Assembly (NCBI RefSeq): GCF_000747525.1
Contig: NZ_CP009278.1
Location: forward strand, 3,844,001-3,908,000
Reading direction: 5' to 3'
From: Sphingobacterium sp. ML3W
Lineage (GTDB): Bacteria > Bacteroidota > Bacteroidia > Sphingobacteriales > Sphingobacteriaceae
Length of the DNA: 64,000 bases
In this document: positions 38,501 through 47,431 of the stretch, in pieces
Numbering within the stretch: the stretch's first letter is position 1
Layout: each line of letters opens with the position of its first letter
Made by a program: the position numbers and the translations under genes
Notes under the pieces: generated by a model
Told to the model about the DNA's origin: nothing
What the model saw: only the letters and a program-made list of their open reading frames with translations
Databases searched by the model: none

Positions 38501-38758
38501 ACTGCTTTCTCTATTTTCGACGCCACATTTATCAAATTGAGAGAAGTAACCTTTGGGTACAACTTCCCAATCACCAATAGCAAATTGGTCAAAAATATAG
38601 GGATCAATATCTATGGACGAAATCTTTGGAACATTTATACCAAGAGCAAATATATCGACCCTGAATTTACGTCCAGTGGTGGTAATGTTCAAGGTATCGA
38701 AGGCGGTAATATCCCTACACCTGTTACCTATGGCTTCAATGTTAATCTTAAATTCTAG
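35576..38758 (+). CDS. SusC/RagA-family TonB-dependent outer-membrane transporter
   Basis: 1060 residues. The signal peptide ends near ALYAQ (about residue 24). A carboxypeptidase-D regulatory-like domain follows (STIKGKVTDEQNQSIQGATI, about 25-105), then the plug domain with GISREKKSLGYAVQEVKGTEL and the SusC signature PLYVIDGTPI, PDDIENISVLKGPSAAALYGSRAANGVI, then a 22-strand barrel ending in the aromatic NLKF. It imports glycans or peptides across the outer membrane, powered by TonB, with its SusD lid encoded 4 nt downstream. No glycoside hydrolase or protease is adjacent, so the substrate is unknown. Confidence 0.94.
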   Translation: MTKHTTNFVVAAALCLSSSALYAQSTIKGKVTDEQNQSIQGATITDITSKKQVQTDANGVFELITNESSITLQVQFIGYEIKTVQANSTDFTHISLSPSSSQLNEVVVTALGISREKKSLGYAVQEVKGTELQTRPTNALSALSGKVAGLQVTTSGGNMGGSSSVLLRGINSINASNQPLYVIDGTPIDNTDLNSSATINGSAGKDVGNMIQDINPDDIENISVLKGPSAAALYGSRAANGVIMITTKRASKGEKVDISVNTGLDFENIVRLPKRQQLYGQGYSTNFQTQNINGTDYKIVDYASDESWGPRLDGTPVLQWYNLNPEDEANYLKPSPWLYPKNDVSYFFRTGISNTNNFAIAGNSGNTNYRFSYTNKNVSGTVPNSNMSRNTFNFSGGTQLGKIKISSNFNYIRNASTGRPWTGASNRNIMLEAFQWGAVQVDYKILENYKRADGTPLAWNRTGWQNTPEDEATRFIDNPYWSAYESYMEDSRDRFYGNIGLQYDINDWLTVGAKVHGDIYAFQSQDRIAVYSRSTSQYEEMNNKLNEYNYEFLATAKKTWDKFSLIANIGANIRDKKNKNDYAITQGGLILPNYYNLKNASSVKIDNFKYHRRIASVYGSFSLGYNDLFYLDGTIRNDWSSTLPVDNNSFIYPSLTGSFVFSQLAPFKQLDWLSFGKIRLGWAEVGNDTDPYQLYKSYLAEQSFDGTPSYSLPDRKPNANLKPEITSSWETGLNLQLFNNRFGIDLTYYNNNSRNQIIAIPVTSSFGYSSKMLNAGKINNKGVEVVLNGTPIKTENFTWDATLNWAKNKNKVVKLDDQVTSLSLSSSLIDLVAEEGKSYGQFLGQDFVYTPEGQRIIQEDGTFMKTSQLVPLGSILADYTFGFQNSFRYKRFNLGLLVAGRVGGKFFSQTYKVGMYSGILDKTAANNIRETGIVLDGVKADVVFNSDGTYDVSNIRENNTNISAQDWARNEYNGPTAFSIFDATFIKLREVTFGYNFPITNSKLVKNIGINIYGRNLWNIYTKSKYIDPEFTSSGGNVQGIEGGNIPTPVTYGFNVNLKF

Positions 38759-38762
38759 CAAA

Positions 38763-40313
38763 ATGAAACGTACACATATATTATATACATCACTTTTAGG
38801 CTTGATTATATTATCAGCAAGCTCTTGTTCCAAGTCGACTTTAAGCAAAATCAATGAAGACCCTAATAACCCTGCTATCGTCACTACCCCAACACTTTTG
38901 GTTACAGCAGAGAAACAATTGGTCAATGCGATAAGAAGCGAAGATATCAGCCTACGAGGTGCACAACTTTTTACGCAATATTTCAGTCAGAATATCTATA
39001 CTGATCAGTCGCGATACCAAATTAGCCCCAGTACTTCCGATAGTTATTGGAATGCCACTTATAGATCGCTCAACAATTTGAATGAAATTATTAAGTTAAA
39101 TACAAACGAAACGACCAAGGCACTTGCATCAGCAGGTACTGCTGGTAGCAATAGCAACCAAATTGCCATTGCACGTATATTAAAATCCTATGCATTCCAC
39201 TCGTTGACCGATGTTTTTGGTAACATCCCCTATCAATCCTATGGTAGCGTTGATCCAGATTTTCAAGCTTTACAACAAGATCCTGACAACCTAGTACCTA
39301 AATATGCTAGTCAAGAAAAGATATACAAAGATATTTTGATTGAGCTGCAACAAGCAGCAGATACCTTGATTAAATACCAAGCAGAAAGAACCTTTGGAAA
39401 TTCAGATATCATTTATCGAGGAGCAAATGGAAATTGGGCAAAATTTGCCAATTCTCTACGTTTACGTTTAGCGACCCGCATCAAAAATAAAGATGCCGAA
39501 TTAGCCAAAGTCCATATCGAAGACGCGATAAAAAAAGGAGTGTTTACCTCTAATAGCGAAAATGCTGTATTTAAATATTCGAAAACATCTCCCAATGAAG
39601 CACCCTTATTTCGGGCTACAGTAACTGCAAACCGGAAAGATTTTGCGATTTCACATGTCATCGTGGAGGCACTCCAAGGCAAGAGAGGCCCCTTTAAAGT
39701 CACCGACCCAAGACTTTCTAAATATGCAAACCCGACTACTGACGGGGGTAGTTATTTTGGTCAACCCTATGGTCTGCCGTTAGCAGCAGGAAATTTATTC
39801 CCGATAAATAAGATATCATTACCTAGTAATATCATCAACGCAGCCGACTATGGCGAAGTGTTATTAGAATATGCCGAAGTAGCCTTTCTCTTATCTGAAT
39901 ACAAAAACTGGGATCAAGTAAATTATGAGAATGGCACACGCGCATCTCTTGAAAAATGGGGTGTCTCTACAACTGATATCACCGCGTACTTGGAGCAATT
40001 ACCTAAAGCTAATAAAGAGCATGTACTCTCACAGAAATACTTAGCACTTTTTAATCAAAGTATCGAGTCATGGTCTGAAATCAGACGTACTGGATATCCC
40101 CTCTTCCTAGTCAAAAAAGGAGATGTGGTATGGAGTGGTACGGTCGAAAATAAACCGGTAAGTTACACCTTCAATCCTGAAGTCGGAAATACAATTCCGA
40201 ATCGTTTGGTTTACCCTTTGAAAGAGCAAAGTACCAACAGAAGTAATTACCAAGCATCCCTGGCTCAGCAAGGCGACGACGTAATCAGCACTAAAATCTG
40301 GTGGAATAAATAA
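38763..40313 (+). CDS. SusD/RagB-family nutrient-binding lipoprotein
   Basis: 516 residues from the ATG at 38763; the frame is open further upstream inside susC, but the lipoprotein signal (ILSASSC, Cys about 21) sets the start. The family's sequence order is seen: NEDPNNPAIVTTPTLL, QLFTQYFSQNIYTD, YWNATYRSLNNLNEII, LKSYAFHSLTDVFGNIPY, ANSLRLRLATRIKN and a C-terminal ESWSEIRRTGYPLF. The shape with few TPR repeats fits the shorter SusD-like (SusD_2, DUF-type) branch. It caps the SusC barrel on the cell surface. A diverged copy of its 3' end occurs again at 47432. Confidence 0.9.
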   Translation: MKRTHILYTSLLGLIILSASSCSKSTLSKINEDPNNPAIVTTPTLLVTAEKQLVNAIRSEDISLRGAQLFTQYFSQNIYTDQSRYQISPSTSDSYWNATYRSLNNLNEIIKLNTNETTKALASAGTAGSNSNQIAIARILKSYAFHSLTDVFGNIPYQSYGSVDPDFQALQQDPDNLVPKYASQEKIYKDILIELQQAADTLIKYQAERTFGNSDIIYRGANGNWAKFANSLRLRLATRIKNKDAELAKVHIEDAIKKGVFTSNSENAVFKYSKTSPNEAPLFRATVTANRKDFAISHVIVEALQGKRGPFKVTDPRLSKYANPTTDGGSYFGQPYGLPLAAGNLFPINKISLPSNIINAADYGEVLLEYAEVAFLLSEYKNWDQVNYENGTRASLEKWGVSTTDITAYLEQLPKANKEHVLSQKYLALFNQSIESWSEIRRTGYPLFLVKKGDVVWSGTVENKPVSYTFNPEVGNTIPNRLVYPLKEQSTNRSNYQASLAQQGDDVISTKIWWNK

Positions 40314-40370
40314 ATTTACATTCCTATAATCAAGAGCGCCATCCCAAAAAAAGGATGGCGTTCTTGATTG
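40233..40370 (+). repeat. Direct repeat copy A: susD 3' end plus terminator
   Basis: These 138 nt hold the last 27 codons of susD, its stop and its terminator, and match 47432-47570 in the same order and orientation. Within the first 44 aligned bases there are four differences, and 16 bases after the stop are identical. The two copies bracket the efflux genes. Confidence 0.85.
40328..40369 (+). terminator. Terminator of susC-susD
   Basis: A 17-bp stem with one wobble (40328-40344 with 40353-40369), core GCGCCATCC with GGATGGCGT, 8-nt A-rich loop, 15 nt after the stop of susD. Confidence 0.88.
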
Positions 40371-40374
40371 GTAT

Positions 40375-40575
40375 TTGAATACCCTTCTTGGCAATTGCTC
40401 TGGATAGTTCATCTTATATCTCGCAGCTGTGATTGCATGTAAACATGATTCAATATCAACCATCCCTATTTGGTAAGGTTCAATTTCTTCATCAAGGAAT
40501 CAGTTATCGGATAAATCGGTTCTTTAGCCTTCTATTCGGGTTTTCCGTATTCATCGGCATACCGCTGTTGTATAG
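40375..40575 (-). pseudogene. Decayed coding fragment, minus strand, family unknown
   Basis: On the minus strand the segment reads as protein-like sequence broken by one stop and one frame change: TIQQRYADEYGKPE, stop, KAKEPIYPITDSL, frame shift, DEEIEPYQIGMVDIESCLHA and on to KMNYPEQLPRRVFKY. The composition looks like a real soluble protein, and neighbouring frames do not. I do not recognise the family. It abuts the susD terminator, at the junction with the efflux island, where insertions or deletions would leave remnants. Confidence 0.4.
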
Positions 40576-40778
40576 TAAATCTGTCATATTATAAAAGATA
40601 TAATTTTTCGCTAAACAACTGGTATTCAATACACAACAGCAGTTATTAAAATTTTATACATTTAGAATTCAAACGATGAAAGTATAAATAATAAAATCCT
40701 ATGAGAATGCATATAAATACCTTTTATATTTAATGACTTTGATATGTCATAAATATAAAAGAAAAGTTAGAATTTTGC

Positions 40779-40791
40779 TTAACACTGTTAA
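40779..40791. promoter_or_regulatory. Putative TetR operator 1
   Basis: The 13-bp inverted repeat TTAACACTGTTAA lies 21 nt before tetR, just after a TTTTG stretch at 40773-40777 that may be the -7 box. The same pattern recurs twice near the adaptor gene. Confidence 0.7.
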
Positions 40792-40812
40792 ATCATTTAT
40801 GCTAAATAAAGC

Positions 40813-41412
40813 ATGGCTAGTAAAGATCGCATACAACGTCTTAAAGACGAAAATAGAAGCAACATTCTTGACGCCTCTCTTCAAATTGTAAAAGAAGAGG
40901 GATGGCAGGCATTGAGCATGCGTAAGATCGCCGATATCATCGAATATTCGGCACCCATGATTTATGAATACTTTGCTAACAAGGATGCCATCTTAACAGA
41001 GCTTGCTAACCAAGGCTATAGACTGCTTGCCCAAAAGGTAAAAGAAGCGAAATCTACAGAAACTGATCTTGAAAAACAATTAGAAGCCATGTGGTTTAGC
41101 TATTGGGATTTTGCATTTGACGAAAGCGAACTTTATCAATTGATGTTTGGTGTCGGTACAGCCTGCTGTGGATTTGAAAAGACCTATAGATGTGCAGAAT
41201 CTCATGGTAAGCTAATCAGCGATGTCATCCGTGAGATTATGAAAGATAAAAATCCTGCCGAAGAATTGGTCTGTAGAAAGTACTTTACCTACTGGTCGAT
41301 TATTCATGGTTTGGTATCCATCAACCTGGTCAATCAGGGAAACGGAGATATTACCAATCAAGAAGTTTTGAAAGATGCAATTTACGGAATCACACGCTCA
41401 CTGACAGATTAG
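40813..41412 (+). CDS. TetR/AcrR-family regulator of the RND efflux operon
   Basis: 199 residues. The N-terminal helix-turn-helix (about 15-60) reads ILDASLQIVKEEGWQALSMR, KIADIIEYSAPMIYEYFANKDAIL. The C-terminal ligand domain is helical with WHG-like content and a Cys pair (TACCGFEKTYRCAE). It lies directly upstream of the adaptor gene in the same direction, 77 nt apart, and three copies of a 13-bp palindrome stand before both, so it probably represses itself and the pump. The inducer is unknown. Confidence 0.9.
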   Translation: MASKDRIQRLKDENRSNILDASLQIVKEEGWQALSMRKIADIIEYSAPMIYEYFANKDAILTELANQGYRLLAQKVKEAKSTETDLEKQLEAMWFSYWDFAFDESELYQLMFGVGTACCGFEKTYRCAESHGKLISDVIREIMKDKNPAEELVCRKYFTYWSIIHGLVSINLVNQGNGDITNQEVLKDAIYGITRSLTD

Positions 41413-41447
41413 TTTTTTTTACCCTAAAAAATACAACGTTAAATAAC

Positions 41448-41460
41448 TTAACGGTGTTAA
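41448..41460. promoter_or_regulatory. Putative TetR operator 2
   Basis: TTAACGGTGTTAA, an inverted repeat apart from its centre, 29 nt before the adaptor start. It overlaps a second inverted repeat, CGTTAA-N5-TTAACG. Confidence 0.7.
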
Positions 41461-41489
41461 ATATAACATACTTCAATTTTTGATATAAC

Positions 41490-42686
41490 ATGAAAACACA
41501 TCTATTACTAGATTTTAAGAAAATTTACGCCTCATTACTTAACAGTGTTAAACAACTTAATGCAGTAAAGTACCTTTATTTTCTATCGGCTATTTTCCTA
41601 TATAGCTGCACAACAGGAACCAGTAAACCCGTACCTCCGCCCCCAGCAAGTTTACCTGTAATGAGCATTTCGAGTGGTCAGGAGACTGTCTATCAAGAAT
41701 ACCCTGCTAGCATCGAAGCATCTGCTAATATTGAAATTAGGCCACAGGTAGAAGGTATTTTAGACCGCATCTTTGTCGATGAAGGAGCAAAAGTCAAGAA
41801 AGGTCAGCCATTATTCAAGATCAACGACCGCCCTTACCAAGAACAGCTCAACCAAGCTCAGGCGAACCTACTTTCTGCACGGGCTGATTTAGAAAATGCT
41901 GCTTTAGAAGTAGAGAAAAAGACACGCTTGGTCAACAACAAGGTATTGACAGATTTTCAACTCAAAACAGCAACCAGTGTGCGTAACGCAGCCCAAGCTA
42001 ATGTTCAACTCGCCCTTTCAGCAGTCGAATCAGCTAAAATAAACATGGGTTATACGTTGATACGCGCGACTACAGACGGTTATATTGGAAGATTACAGAA
42101 AAAACAAGGAAGCTTAGTTAGTCCTGTCGATGCGCAACCATTGACTGCATTGTCCAATGTACAAGATTTGCACGTTTACTTTTCTCTTTCCGAGAATGAT
42201 TTCATCGCATTCAAAAACAATACAGCAGGTAGCGATCTGCAGCAAAAGTTAAACAACCTTCCTCCTATCAACTTGGTGCTATCCGATCAAAGCATCTATG
42301 ATCAGACCGGTAAGATCGATATGGTGGATGGCCAATTTGACAAAAATACTGGAGCCATTACCTTACGCGCTACTTTCAAAAATCCAGAAGGAATTTTAAG
42401 AAATGGAAATACAGGCCGTGTCAGATTACAGAAGAAATATGACAATACGCTCTTAGTACCACAAGTAGCGACACTCGAGATGCAGGACAAAATCTTCGTA
42501 TATACTGTCAACAAAGAAAACAAAGTGGTACAACAGCCTATCACAATTATCGGAAAAAGCGGAGCCAGTTACCTCGTCAGCAAAGGCCTTAAAGAAGGAG
42601 ACCGCATCGTATACAAAGGAATCGATCTGCTGCAAGATGGTCAATTGATTACACCGCAAGCGCTACCAAAAGACAGTATCAACTAA
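41490..42686 (+). CDS. RND efflux periplasmic adaptor (AcrA/MexA type)
   Basis: 398 residues. A long N-terminal stretch (1-26) precedes the hydrophobic core and lipobox LYSC with Cys40. The membrane-fusion protein then shows the lipoyl/hairpin half-motifs IRPQVEGILDRIFVDEGAKV KKGQ and MGYTLIRATTDGYIGRL, a coiled-coil hairpin (about 105-165), a barrel domain and C-terminal VQQPITIIGKSG. It links the RND pump to the outer-membrane channel. Codons 17-21 contain the third operator copy, so either the operator is inside the gene or the true start is further on (no in-frame ATG was found before the lipobox). Confidence 0.92.
   Translation: MKTHLLLDFKKIYASLLNSVKQLNAVKYLYFLSAIFLYSCTTGTSKPVPPPPASLPVMSISSGQETVYQEYPASIEASANIEIRPQVEGILDRIFVDEGAKVKKGQPLFKINDRPYQEQLNQAQANLLSARADLENAALEVEKKTRLVNNKVLTDFQLKTATSVRNAAQANVQLALSAVESAKINMGYTLIRATTDGYIGRLQKKQGSLVSPVDAQPLTALSNVQDLHVYFSLSENDFIAFKNNTAGSDLQQKLNNLPPINLVLSDQSIYDQTGKIDMVDGQFDKNTGAITLRATFKNPEGILRNGNTGRVRLQKKYDNTLLVPQVATLEMQDKIFVYTVNKENKVVQQPITIIGKSGASYLVSKGLKEGDRIVYKGIDLLQDGQLITPQALPKDSIN
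41539..41551. promoter_or_regulatory. Putative TetR operator 3, inside the adaptor 5' end
   Basis: TTAACAGTGTTAA is a 13-bp inverted repeat with one unpaired centre, the reverse complement of operator 1, located within codons 17-21 of the adaptor gene as annotated. Confidence 0.6.
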
Positions 42687-42704
42687 ACATAATACGACAA
42701 ACAC

Positions 42705-45700
42705 ATGCTTAAGAAATTTATAGAAAGACCTGTACTTGCTACTGTGATCTCCATTCTGCTCGTCATACTGGGTATTATTGGGATCCTGAAACTTCCTTTA
42801 CAACAGTTTCCCGATATTGCTCCCCCCGCAGTACAAGTAACCGCACTTTATCCCGGGGCAAATGCCGAGACGGTACTCCGTGCTGTAGCCCCTTCTTTAG
42901 AGGAGTCCATCAATGGTGTAGAAAATATGAGTTACATGAGTTCCACAGCCAGTAATGATGGATCACTAATGATTACCGTTTATTTCAAACTAGGTACCGA
43001 TCCCGATCAAGCCGCAGTGAATGTTCAAAACCGTGTTTCCCAAGCAACCAGTCAACTTCCAAGCGAAGTCGTACAAGCAGGGATTACGACTGCAAAGCAG
43101 CAAAACAGTTTGATCATGGTTTTAGATCTTTATACCGAAGACGAGAGCAAGTACGATCAAACCTTTATCACCAACTATGCGCAGATCAACATAATTCCTG
43201 AACTGAAACGTATCCCCGGTGTAGGACAAGCATTGCCTTTTGGTGGAAGTAAGGATTATTCCATGCGTGTTTGGCTCAAACCCAATCAGATGGCAACTTA
43301 CAAACTGACGCCAGAAGAGGTTATGGCCGCCATTCAGGATAAAAACGTTGAAGCTGCTCCGGGTAAATTCGGTGAAAGCAGCAAAGAGGCTTTTGAATTC
43401 GTTATCAAATACAAAGGAAAGCTCAATGAACCAAGTGATTATGAAAACATCATCATCCGTTCGAATACAGATGGGTCCGTTCTAAGACTCAAAGATGTTG
43501 CGCGTGTTGAATTAGGTTCTTATACCTATGCCAGCCACACACGTATCAATGGGAAACCAGGACTTAATATCGGTGTGATGCAATTGGCAGGTTCCAATGC
43601 TAATGAGATTCAGATTGCAATCCAGGAATTTATGGAAAAAGCATCTTTAAGTTTCCCTAAAGGTGTAAAATACCTCGTACTTTACAATACCAAAGATGCT
43701 TTAGATCAATCCATCGATCAGGTTAAGCATACCCTGATGGAAGCTTTCATTCTGGTATTTTTAGTAGTATTCCTATTCTTACAAGATTTTAGATCAACGC
43801 TTATTCCTGCTATTGCAGTTCCTGTAGCGATTGTCGGAACCTTTTTCTTCATGCAGTTATTCGGTTTCTCGATTAACTTACTGACACTCTTTGCACTCGT
43901 CCTCGCCATCGGTATTGTGGTCGATGATGCTATTGTGGTCGTCGAGGCCGTGCATGCTAAGATGGAGCATGAACATCTACCCCCAAAATTGGCCACCACA
44001 TCGGCCATGAGCGAAATCACAGGTGCCATTATTTCCATTACTTTGGTCATGTCAGCTGTATTCCTTCCTATTGGATTTATGGAGGGATCAACAGGAGTAT
44101 TCTATCGGCAGTTTGCCTTTACTTTGGCTATTGCCATTGTCATTTCAGCGATCAATGCCTTGACATTAAGTCCTGCTCTCTGTGCACTATTTCTCAAACC
44201 CATACATCATGACCAGTCCGATACCAAGAAGCTTAACTTTAAAGAACGCTTCTTCGTAGGATTCAATGTTGGTTTTGATCGATTAACTAAAAATTATATC
44301 GGTAGTCTTCGTTTCTTGGTTCGTTACAAATGGATTGCATTCAGTGCTTTAGGTGTTATTTTACTCCTTACCGTTGTCATGATTCGCAAGACACCAACCG
44401 GATTTATTCCTTCGGAAGATCAGGGTTTTATTGCGGTATCTCTTTCTATGCCTGCTGGAGCGTCATTAGACCGCACATCAAATGCATTGGCCGAAGCAGA
44501 ACAACAATTGCAACATGCCGAATTTACAAAAACATTGAATATTTTAGCCGGTTTCAATATTTTGACACAGTCAACAAGTCCATCTGCTGGGGTAGCTTTT
44601 ATCCTCCTCAAATCACATAAAGAACGAGGAGCCATAAAGGATATCAATGCCATCATGGCGGATGTCAACCAACGCTTATCCAAAATTAAAGGAGCTAACT
44701 TTTTCGTCTTCACCTTCCCTACCGTTCCAGGATTTAGCAATGTGGATGGACTCGATATGGTCCTACAAGATAGAAGCGGTGGTCAGCTAGGTAAATTCAG
44801 TACCGTAGGACAACAATTTATAGGGCAACTGATGAAACGTCCGGAAATCATGATGGCCTTTACGACATTTAAAGCCGACTATCCACAGTACGAATTACAA
44901 GTTGATGACATCAAAGCCGAGCAGCTCGGTGTAAGTACCAAAAGCATCCTGCAGACTATGCAAGCATACTTTGGTAGTGCACAAGCTTCAGACTTCAACC
45001 GATTTGGTAAATACTACCGTGTTATGGTTCAGGCGGATGTAAAAGACCGTACCGAGCCTTCTTCCATGGATGGTATTTTCGTTAAGAATCGTCAGGGAGA
45101 TATGGTTCCAATCAATACGCTGGTTACCATGACACGTGTATATGGTCCAGAAACAGCATCACGCTATAACCTTTTCAACTCCATTGGTATCAATGCGATT
45201 CCAAAACCTGGATACAGTTCAGGAGATGCGATTCGTGCGGTAGAAGAAGTGGCAAAACAGCATCTTCCTACAGGATATACTTACGAATTCTCAGGTATGA
45301 CAAAGGAAGAGATTGTCTCAGGCGGACAATCCACCCTTATTTTCATCCTATGTTTAATATTTGTTTATTTCCTGCTTGCTGCACAATATGAAAGTTATAT
45401 CATTCCATTAGCGGTCATCCTATCCATTCCAACAGGAATCTTTGGGGTATTTGCGGCCATTAGTCTAACCGATATATCCAACAATATCTATGTACAGGTC
45501 GCCTTGGTTATGCTAATTGGCTTATTAGCCAAAAATGCCATTCTGATCGTTGAGTTTGCCATTCAGGGTCGTAAACGCGGACTTTCCATTACAAGTGCTG
45601 CCTTAAAAGCCGCAAAATTACGCCTAAGGCCTATTATTATGACCTCACTCGCATTTATCGTCGGAATGATCCCAATGATGACTGCTATAGGACCATCCGC

Positions 45701-45893
45701 GCAAGGAAATCACTCCATCAGTATTGCCGCAGCCGGTGGTATGATCAGTGGAGTCGTACTTGGACTATTCATCATCCCAGTACTCTTCATCTTCTTCCAA
45801 TATCTACAAGAGAAAGTAAGTCAGAAGCCTACTCGAGAGCAAGAATTGGACAGACCAGAAACTGTTAGCGAACCAGCACATACAACTTTTTAG
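42705..45893 (+). CDS. RND multidrug efflux permease (AcrB/HAE1 family)
   Basis: 1062 residues, full length. Twelve membrane helices in two halves; the opening FIERPVLATVISILLVILG, KLPLQQFPDIAPPAVQVTALYPGA and VLAIGIVVDDAIVVVEAV are standard, the last holding the two Asp of the proton relay (about 406-407). Large periplasmic porter loops lie at about 40-335 and 565-870, and the C-terminal half has GLLAKNAILIVEFA with its Lys. Proton-driven export of drugs or bile-like compounds. It follows the adaptor by 18 nt. Confidence 0.95.
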   Translation: MLKKFIERPVLATVISILLVILGIIGILKLPLQQFPDIAPPAVQVTALYPGANAETVLRAVAPSLEESINGVENMSYMSSTASNDGSLMITVYFKLGTDPDQAAVNVQNRVSQATSQLPSEVVQAGITTAKQQNSLIMVLDLYTEDESKYDQTFITNYAQINIIPELKRIPGVGQALPFGGSKDYSMRVWLKPNQMATYKLTPEEVMAAIQDKNVEAAPGKFGESSKEAFEFVIKYKGKLNEPSDYENIIIRSNTDGSVLRLKDVARVELGSYTYASHTRINGKPGLNIGVMQLAGSNANEIQIAIQEFMEKASLSFPKGVKYLVLYNTKDALDQSIDQVKHTLMEAFILVFLVVFLFLQDFRSTLIPAIAVPVAIVGTFFFMQLFGFSINLLTLFALVLAIGIVVDDAIVVVEAVHAKMEHEHLPPKLATTSAMSEITGAIISITLVMSAVFLPIGFMEGSTGVFYRQFAFTLAIAIVISAINALTLSPALCALFLKPIHHDQSDTKKLNFKERFFVGFNVGFDRLTKNYIGSLRFLVRYKWIAFSALGVILLLTVVMIRKTPTGFIPSEDQGFIAVSLSMPAGASLDRTSNALAEAEQQLQHAEFTKTLNILAGFNILTQSTSPSAGVAFILLKSHKERGAIKDINAIMADVNQRLSKIKGANFFVFTFPTVPGFSNVDGLDMVLQDRSGGQLGKFSTVGQQFIGQLMKRPEIMMAFTTFKADYPQYELQVDDIKAEQLGVSTKSILQTMQAYFGSAQASDFNRFGKYYRVMVQADVKDRTEPSSMDGIFVKNRQGDMVPINTLVTMTRVYGPETASRYNLFNSIGINAIPKPGYSSGDAIRAVEEVAKQHLPTGYTYEFSGMTKEEIVSGGQSTLIFILCLIFVYFLLAAQYESYIIPLAVILSIPTGIFGVFAAISLTDISNNIYVQVALVMLIGLLAKNAILIVEFAIQGRKRGLSITSAALKAAKLRLRPIIMTSLAFIVGMIPMMTAIGPSAQGNHSISIAAAGGMISGVVLGLFIIPVLFIFFQYLQEKVSQKPTREQELDRPETVSEPAHTTF

Positions 45894-45900
45894 TGAAACA

Positions 45901-47343
45901 ATGACAAAATCGAAATACATGAATATAAGAGCAAACATACTGATGGTTTTCATCTTACCCCTTGTTATGTGGTCTTGTAAAACCGAAAAACTGATCAACA
46001 ACAAAGATCTTGCCCCTAGCCTTCCGACTCACTTTCGTGACCAGGAAGAAGGAGCAAAAGAAATAAGTATCAGCTCCATTCCGTGGCGAGACTTTTTTCA
46101 AGACCGCATCTTACAAGATCTGATTGACAGTGCCATCCAACATAATGTAGACATGCAGCTTGCCATTAAAAACATTGAGTCATCACAGCTGATGTTTAAA
46201 CAGGCAAAAGCCAACTATCTTCCCAATCTGCAATTGCAGATAAAAGCCAATAGTACCAATCCTTCCAACAACAGTATGAATGGATTGAGTCTCGGTCAGT
46301 TTTTAGGTCAAAACCATGTTGAAGATTATACAGCATCGTTAGGACTATCTTGGGAAGCTGATCTATGGGGAAAGATCAAGAGTCAAAATACAGTAGCATT
46401 GGCTTCTTATTTACAAACCGAGGAAGCAAAAAAAGCAGTGCAGACGCAATTGATTTCACAAGTAGCGCAAGGATACTATCAATTACTTATGCTATATCAG
46501 TTTCATGAGATTGCGCAACAAAATCTACGTCTCAGTGACAGTACATTGCGTATTGTCCAACAACAATATGAAGTTGGCGACATTAGTATGTTGGCTGTAG
46601 AACAGGTCGATGCACAACGTCTAGCAGCTGCCAGCCTCATTCCAGATTTCGAACAGCAGATCCATATACAGGAAAATGCACTTCAAATCCTCAGCGGTAG
46701 ACTACCACAGGCGATTAAAATCGAAGAAAAACTGGCCAATATTCAACTTACAGAAAATTGGTCTGCTGGAGTACCCGCCGATCTATTAAGTCGTAGACCT
46801 GATGTTAAACAAGCAGAGCTAGCCGTGACAAGCGCCAAAGCCTATCAGCATTATGCCAAAGCAAAGATGTATCCTTCATTGGTCATCAGTGCCGAAGCAG
46901 GAATCAACGCATTCAAAAGCAGCAATTGGTTCAATATACCGGCTTCCTTATTTGGCGCTGTTGCAGGTAGTATTACACAGCCTATATTTCAACGTCGTGA
47001 ACTAAAAACACAATACGAAATCGCACAAATTGATCAAGAAAAAAACGTCATCCGATTCAAACAAACGGTTATCACAGCGGTTGGAGAAGTTTCCGATGCT
47101 TTGATTTCAATTCAAAAATTGAAAGAAAAACAACAGATCACACAGGAAAGAACCAACCGATTGAAGAAAGCCATTCAGCATGCCGATTTACTTTTCGAAA
47201 CCGGTATGGCCACATATTTAGAAGTCATCACAGCACAAAGCAATATGCTGCAAAGTGAATTGGAACTTGCACAAGTCAAGAAAGCCGAACTTTCTGCCGT
47301 TGTATCGCTTTACCGATCGTTAGGTGGCGGCTGGGCTCAATAA
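45901..47343 (+). CDS. Outer-membrane efflux channel (TolC/NodT family lipoprotein)
   Basis: 480 residues with a lipobox VMWSC (Cys26), as in the NodT branch. Two outer-membrane-efflux repeats are visible: WRDFFQDRILQDLIDSAIQ, ASLGLSWEADLWGKIKSQN, VGDISMLAVEQVDAQRL, then ADLLSRRPDVKQAELAVTSA and FETGMATYLEVITAQSN. It forms the trimeric channel through the outer membrane for the RND pump, 7 nt after its gene. A copy of the susD terminator 190 nt downstream is the first terminator after it. Confidence 0.93.
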   Translation: MTKSKYMNIRANILMVFILPLVMWSCKTEKLINNKDLAPSLPTHFRDQEEGAKEISISSIPWRDFFQDRILQDLIDSAIQHNVDMQLAIKNIESSQLMFKQAKANYLPNLQLQIKANSTNPSNNSMNGLSLGQFLGQNHVEDYTASLGLSWEADLWGKIKSQNTVALASYLQTEEAKKAVQTQLISQVAQGYYQLLMLYQFHEIAQQNLRLSDSTLRIVQQQYEVGDISMLAVEQVDAQRLAAASLIPDFEQQIHIQENALQILSGRLPQAIKIEEKLANIQLTENWSAGVPADLLSRRPDVKQAELAVTSAKAYQHYAKAKMYPSLVISAEAGINAFKSSNWFNIPASLFGAVAGSITQPIFQRRELKTQYEIAQIDQEKNVIRFKQTVITAVGEVSDALISIQKLKEKQQITQERTNRLKKAIQHADLLFETGMATYLEVITAQSNMLQSELELAQVKKAELSAVVSLYRSLGGGWAQ

Positions 47344-47431
47344 TTAATAGCTTACAGTATAAACTAAGATAAATGACGGTAAAAAAATCAACAAAAAATC
47401 CGTTACAAAAAACCAGTCTTAGTACATGTTC

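Noticed and set aside
38613..38762. Extended start of susD inside the susC 3' end
   Set aside because: The extra 50 residues are an out-of-frame reading of susC. The lipoprotein signal and the 4-nt gap after susC fix the start at 38763.
40107..40463. Minus-strand 118-residue frame across the susD end
   Set aside because: Most of it is antisense to susD. Only the part beyond 40375 looks like real protein, and that is recorded as a decayed fragment.
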